Origin: UMGS1649 sp045637095
Lineage (GTDB): Bacteria > Bacillota > Clostridia > TANB77 > CAG-465
DNA length: 7,600 nucleotides
Direction: 5' to 3'
NCBI GenBank assembly: GCA_045637095.1
Contig: JAZTYX010000017.1
Span: forward strand, 1-7,600
Both the position numbers and the translations under genes were made by a program. Positions 4,835 through 7,600 of the stretch are shown piece after piece (the stretch's first letter is position 1; every line of letters starts with the position of its first letter). Under the pieces are notes generated by a model. It was not told the DNA's origin. It searched no databases and was given only the letters and a program-made list of their open reading frames with translations.

Positions 4835-5917
4835 TTATTTAACTAATCCCCAATTCGCACCGTTATTGCCACCTGCCTTAGCAGGTATTGACGCCTTTAA
4901 GCATACTACAGGTCGAATACCCCAGGGTTCGCTTGCCATATCGTCCGTCATACTATTTTCAGAAACAACTAACAAACTATTAAGATATCCATAGTAATTA
5001 CAAGGTGATGACAACCAATATGAATTATATTCTCCTAAAATATGTAGACCATCAACTTCTAAATCATTTAAATCCCTTTGATTATACTTATATCCATATT
5101 TATCCGATTCTACAATTATACTTGGTTGATTTCCTATAGCACTCCAACTAGCAACTAATAATTGTATTGTAGGAGCTCCTATCGCCCCAACCACTTCGTT
5201 ACCATAGGTAGAATTATTTGCAAAACACCCAAAATCTGTTATAAGTTCTGCCACCGCTTGATTGGCATATGACACTTCGCCATTTACCGTGTCCGTTAAT
5301 TCGTATTTAGGTAAATTGCCTACTTGAAAAATTCTATATAACTCTTTTTGTTTAGCAGATAATGTTGATGGAAGTATTTCAGAATCAAGCGTTGTCTTAA
5401 ATAAAGCTTCTGTTGTTGCTAAAAATACATACTCTTCATTGTGATAATATATTTGCCAATCACTATATGTTGTTCCGTTTACCGATACAGTGTAATCCAC
5501 CGTTTCTCCGTAGTTATCTACAGTTATCAATTCACCTAACCCAGGTTGTATTTCTTCAAAAGAAATATTTATATTGTTTTTACCATCTTGTTTTAAGTAA
5601 ACTTCTAATCCGGATTTTGTTGTTACAATTTTGTTTCCGTTGCTTGTTATAACTGTATCTTCTATTATGCCTTTATTTTTTAATTCATGTATATACTCTT
5701 CTATTGTGATTACTCCAAGATTATCTGTTAACACTCCATTTTTTATAACTTGTAATCTTGTATATTCTTGTTGTTGATTTTGTTTGTTGGTTGTATTTTT
5801 AGAACGTCCTATTATTCCACTATCTTCTAATGCAATTATTGCTGTTGCTGCAAGTATTGCCATTACAAGTATTGTTATGCTTAAAACTATTAAGGATACG
5901 CCTCTTCTCTTTTGCAT
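4835..5917 (-). CDS. Prepilin-like surface protein with C-terminal DUF6273-like domain
   Basis: A 360-residue protein starting at ATG 5917, with GGAGG (5926-5930) 8 bases upstream. MQKRRG followed by VSLIVLSITILVMAILAATAIIAL (7-30) is a class III-type/type IV prepilin leader: a short basic tail, Gly6 as cleavage site, then a long hydrophobic helix. Glu at mature position 5 is absent (Val), as in many Clostridial pilin-like proteins. Residues 31-60 are polar and Gln/Asn-rich, 65-130 look like a small strand-rich domain, and from about 150 an extracellular domain contains GAIGAPTIQLLVASW (244-258), YWLSSPC (300-306) and WGIRPVVCL (332-340), a pattern common in secreted Clostridial proteins (DUF6273-like). 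It is probably a minor pilin or an anchored exoprotein cleaved by a PilD-type peptidase; no pilus assembly genes are in view. The upstream hairpin and small ORF suggest attenuation. Confidence 0.85.
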   Translation of the reverse strand: MQKRRGVSLIVLSITILVMAILAATAIIALEDSGIIGRSKNTTNKQNQQQEYTRLQVIKNGVLTDNLGVITIEEYIHELKNKGIIEDTVITSNGNKIVTTKSGLEVYLKQDGKNNINISFEEIQPGLGELITVDNYGETVDYTVSVNGTTYSDWQIYYHNEEYVFLATTEALFKTTLDSEILPSTLSAKQKELYRIFQVGNLPKYELTDTVNGEVSYANQAVAELITDFGCFANNSTYGNEVVGAIGAPTIQLLVASWSAIGNQPSIIVESDKYGYKYNQRDLNDLEVDGLHILGEYNSYWLSSPCNYYGYLNSLLVVSENSMTDDMASEPWGIRPVVCLKASIPAKAGGNNGANWGLVK

Positions 5918-5931
5918 TTTTCATTCCTCCC

Positions 5932-5945
5932 TTTTGCATGCAAAA
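5932..5945. repeat. 14-bp perfect palindrome before the prepilin-like gene
   Basis: TTTTGCATGCAAAA lies directly between the hairpin at 5946-5986 and the GGGAGG ribosome binding site. One half supplies the T-run of that hairpin on the minus strand. It could be an operator, or half of it could be no more than the terminator tail. Confidence 0.6.
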
Positions 5946-5962
5946 AGCAAAGTAGCACATAC

Positions 5963-6109
<147 letters not shown>

Positions 6110-6147
6110 TTGTTACCCCTTTAATTTGTTTTATTTTTATGTTAACT

Positions 6148-7449
6148 TTATTTGTCTGTACTCATAAAGTCTTTTAACTTTTTGCTTCTTGATGGATGTC
6201 TTAATTTTCTTAAAGCTTTTGCTTCAATTTGTCTTATTCTTTCACGAGTTACCATGAATTCACGACCAACTTCTTCAAGAGTTCTTGTTCTTCCATCTTC
6301 TAATCCAAATCTAAGTCTTAATACTCTAGCTTCTCTTGGAGTTAATGTTTCCATTACTTCTTCTATTTGTTCTTTAAGTAGAACATCTGCTGCTTGGTCT
6401 GATGGAGATGGCGCATCATCATCTGGAATAAAGTTTCCAACACTACTATCATCTTGTTCACCAACTGGAGTTTCTAGAGATATTGGATCTTGAGATATTT
6501 TAAGTATATCTCTTACCTTATCTACTGGTATTTCCATTTCAGCTGCTATTTCTTCTGGAGTTGGTTCTCTACCCATTGTTTGTAACAAGTGTCTAGATAC
6601 TCTCATAAGTCTATTTATTGTTTCAACCATATGTACTGGTATTCTTATTGTTCTAGCTTGGTCTGCAATAGCTCTTGTTATTGCTTGTCTAATCCACCAT
6701 GTTGCATATGTACTAAACTTAAATCCTTTTACCGGATCAAATTTATCTACTGCTTTAATAAGTCCTAGGTTACCTTCTTGTATTAAATCTAAGAAATGCA
6801 TTCCTCTACCTATATATCTTTTTGCTATACTTACAACAAGTCTTAAGTTAGATTCTACTAGTTTCTTTTTAGCTTTCTTATCGCCTTGAACCATTTTTTC
6901 TGCAAGTTCTGCTTCTTCATCTAAAGATAATAGTTCTATTTTACCTATTTCTTTTAAGAACATTCTTACAGGATCATCTACACTTATATTGTCTATAAAC
7001 GAGAAATCATTTATATCATCTTCAAGCAAAATATTTTTTTCGATTTCAGATATATCTTCAAGATTTGGTTCTATATCTAGTTCTGCAAGTGATACTGATT
7101 TGTCTCCTGAAACCATTTTATCTATTATTGTATCATCTTTTATTTCTTCATCTTCGTCTGGTTCTTCTGGTATTATATCCTCTTCTTTTTTTGTTTCATC
7201 TATCATTTCTATACCAGCTTGTTCAAGCTTTTGATACAATGCATCTACATCTTCTGGTTCTAAACCTTTTTCTCCCATGTAATCTACTATTTCTTTGTAT
7301 GTAAATCCTTTTTTAGCTACTGCTGCTTCTACAAATTCTGCTATAGCTGCTTCTTTAGCGTTCTTTTTAGATGCTTTAGTAGATTTTTTAGTTGTTACTT
7401 CTTCCACTACTTCTACTTCCTTTATTTCAGATTCTTTTTTTCTTCCCAT
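6148..7449 (-). CDS. rpoD: Primary sigma factor RpoD (SigA)
   Basis: A complete 433-residue housekeeping sigma factor; ATG 7449 with GGGAG (7461-7465) about 11 bases upstream. Order of parts: a basic, low-complexity N-terminus (1-35), a region 1.1-like helical domain (about 36-85), an acidic linker (88-145), region 1.2 DDPVRMFLKEIG (158-169), region 2 (about 197-270) with NLRLVVSIAKRYIGRGM, FLDLIQEGNLGLIKAVDKFD and the -10-reading FSTYATWWIRQAITRAIADQ, region 3 HMVETINRLMRVSRHL (273-288) onward, and region 4 (about 362-425) with the -35-reading helix-turn-helix LEEVGREFMVTRERIRQIEAKALRKLRHP. It recruits core RNA polymerase to TTGACA/TATAAT promoters, the type found throughout this window. It has its own promoter; no terminator intervenes before the small ORF at 6109, so the two may be co-transcribed. 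Confidence 0.98.
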   Translation of the reverse strand: MGRKKESEIKEVEVVEEVTTKKSTKASKKNAKEAAIAEFVEAAVAKKGFTYKEIVDYMGEKGLEPEDVDALYQKLEQAGIEMIDETKKEEDIIPEEPDEDEEIKDDTIIDKMVSGDKSVSLAELDIEPNLEDISEIEKNILLEDDINDFSFIDNISVDDPVRMFLKEIGKIELLSLDEEAELAEKMVQGDKKAKKKLVESNLRLVVSIAKRYIGRGMHFLDLIQEGNLGLIKAVDKFDPVKGFKFSTYATWWIRQAITRAIADQARTIRIPVHMVETINRLMRVSRHLLQTMGREPTPEEIAAEMEIPVDKVRDILKISQDPISLETPVGEQDDSSVGNFIPDDDAPSPSDQAADVLLKEQIEEVMETLTPREARVLRLRFGLEDGRTRTLEEVGREFMVTRERIRQIEAKALRKLRHPSRSKKLKDFMSTDK

Positions 7450-7475
7450 TATATTATTCTCTCCCTAATATTAAA

Positions 7476-7504
7476 TTTATACAACATTAAATTTTAAATT
7501 ACAA
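7476..7504 (-). promoter_or_regulatory. Sigma-A-type promoter of rpoD
   Basis: On the minus strand TTGTAA (7499-7504) and TATAAA (7476-7481) are separated by 17 bases. The start would be near 7469, giving a short leader with the GGGAG just downstream. Very AT-rich surroundings make chance matches more likely than at the other promoters. Confidence 0.55.
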
Positions 7505-7518
7505 CCTTTTTTACTTTT

Positions 7519-7599
7519 TTATTTCATTTTAGCAATTTTTAACATTATTTGTTTAAGTTCTACCTCAAGAAATTCTTTTTCATCCTTAGATATTTGCTC
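7519..7599 (-). CDS. C-terminal 26 codons of an upstream gene, possibly dnaG
   Basis: An open frame enters from the right edge and ends at TAA 7519-7521. The visible residues are EQISKDEKEFLEVELK followed by QIMLKIAKMK, a charged amphipathic helix. DNA primase (dnaG) is the usual gene upstream of rpoD in Firmicutes and such helical C-termini suit its helicase-binding domain, so dnaG is the best guess from position. There is too little sequence to identify it. The 69 bases between its stop and the rpoD start hold the rpoD promoter. Confidence 0.45.
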   Translation of the reverse strand, partial: EQISKDEKEFLEVELKQIMLKIAKMK

Positions 7600-7600
7600 A

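Overview
The window looks like a chromosomal segment of a low-GC Firmicute, most likely a gut Clostridia lineage. This rests on AT-rich codon use (TTA, AGA, ATA), strong AAGGAG-type ribosome binding sites, an RpoD of Firmicute type, and a prepilin-like protein of a kind common in Clostridia. No species is assigned.

Layout, left to right. (1) 1-1272, minus: a TGS plus uridine-kinase-type nucleoside kinase, cut by the left edge. It is divergent from (2) ychF (1423-2517, plus), with a promoter for each in the 150-bp gap. (3) A hairpin that can terminate in both directions separates ychF from a convergent two-TM protein (2564-3028, minus). (4) A short tRNA operon with a perfect-consensus promoter: a CAT-anticodon tRNA (3189-3265), then a tRNA-Tyr whose anticodon loop is split by a 220-nt group I intron (3331-3550), then a terminator. 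(5) A compact three-gene operon (3756-4778): two small paralogous DUF1737-like proteins and a zinc-ribbon protein with a divergent NADAR-like domain, ending in a bidirectional terminator. (6) 4835-5917, minus: a prepilin-like surface protein with a C-terminal Clostridial extracellular (DUF6273-like) domain. (7) Upstream of it, a 48-codon small ORF (5963-6109, minus) containing a (CA)n dinucleotide tract that encodes His-Thr repeats; it stops inside the loop of a 17-bp terminator-like hairpin just before the pilin gene. (8) rpoD (6148-7449, minus) with its own promoter, and the last 26 codons of an upstream gene, possibly dnaG.

Housekeeping genes (nucleoside kinase, ychF, tRNAs, rpoD) flank a middle block (about 2564-4778, excluding the tRNAs) whose codon use is visibly different (more GCC, ACC, CTT, CGC) and which resembles accessory or phage-borne cargo. 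The most notable observations are the group I intron in tRNA-Tyr, with P1, P2, P3, P4, P6, P7, P8, P9 and P10 all traceable by eye; a pre-tRNA whose leader and trailer pair into a long helix continuous with the acceptor stem; and a possible phase-variable attenuator (slippage-prone leader ORF plus hairpin) ahead of the prepilin-like gene. The functional readings of the last two are inference.
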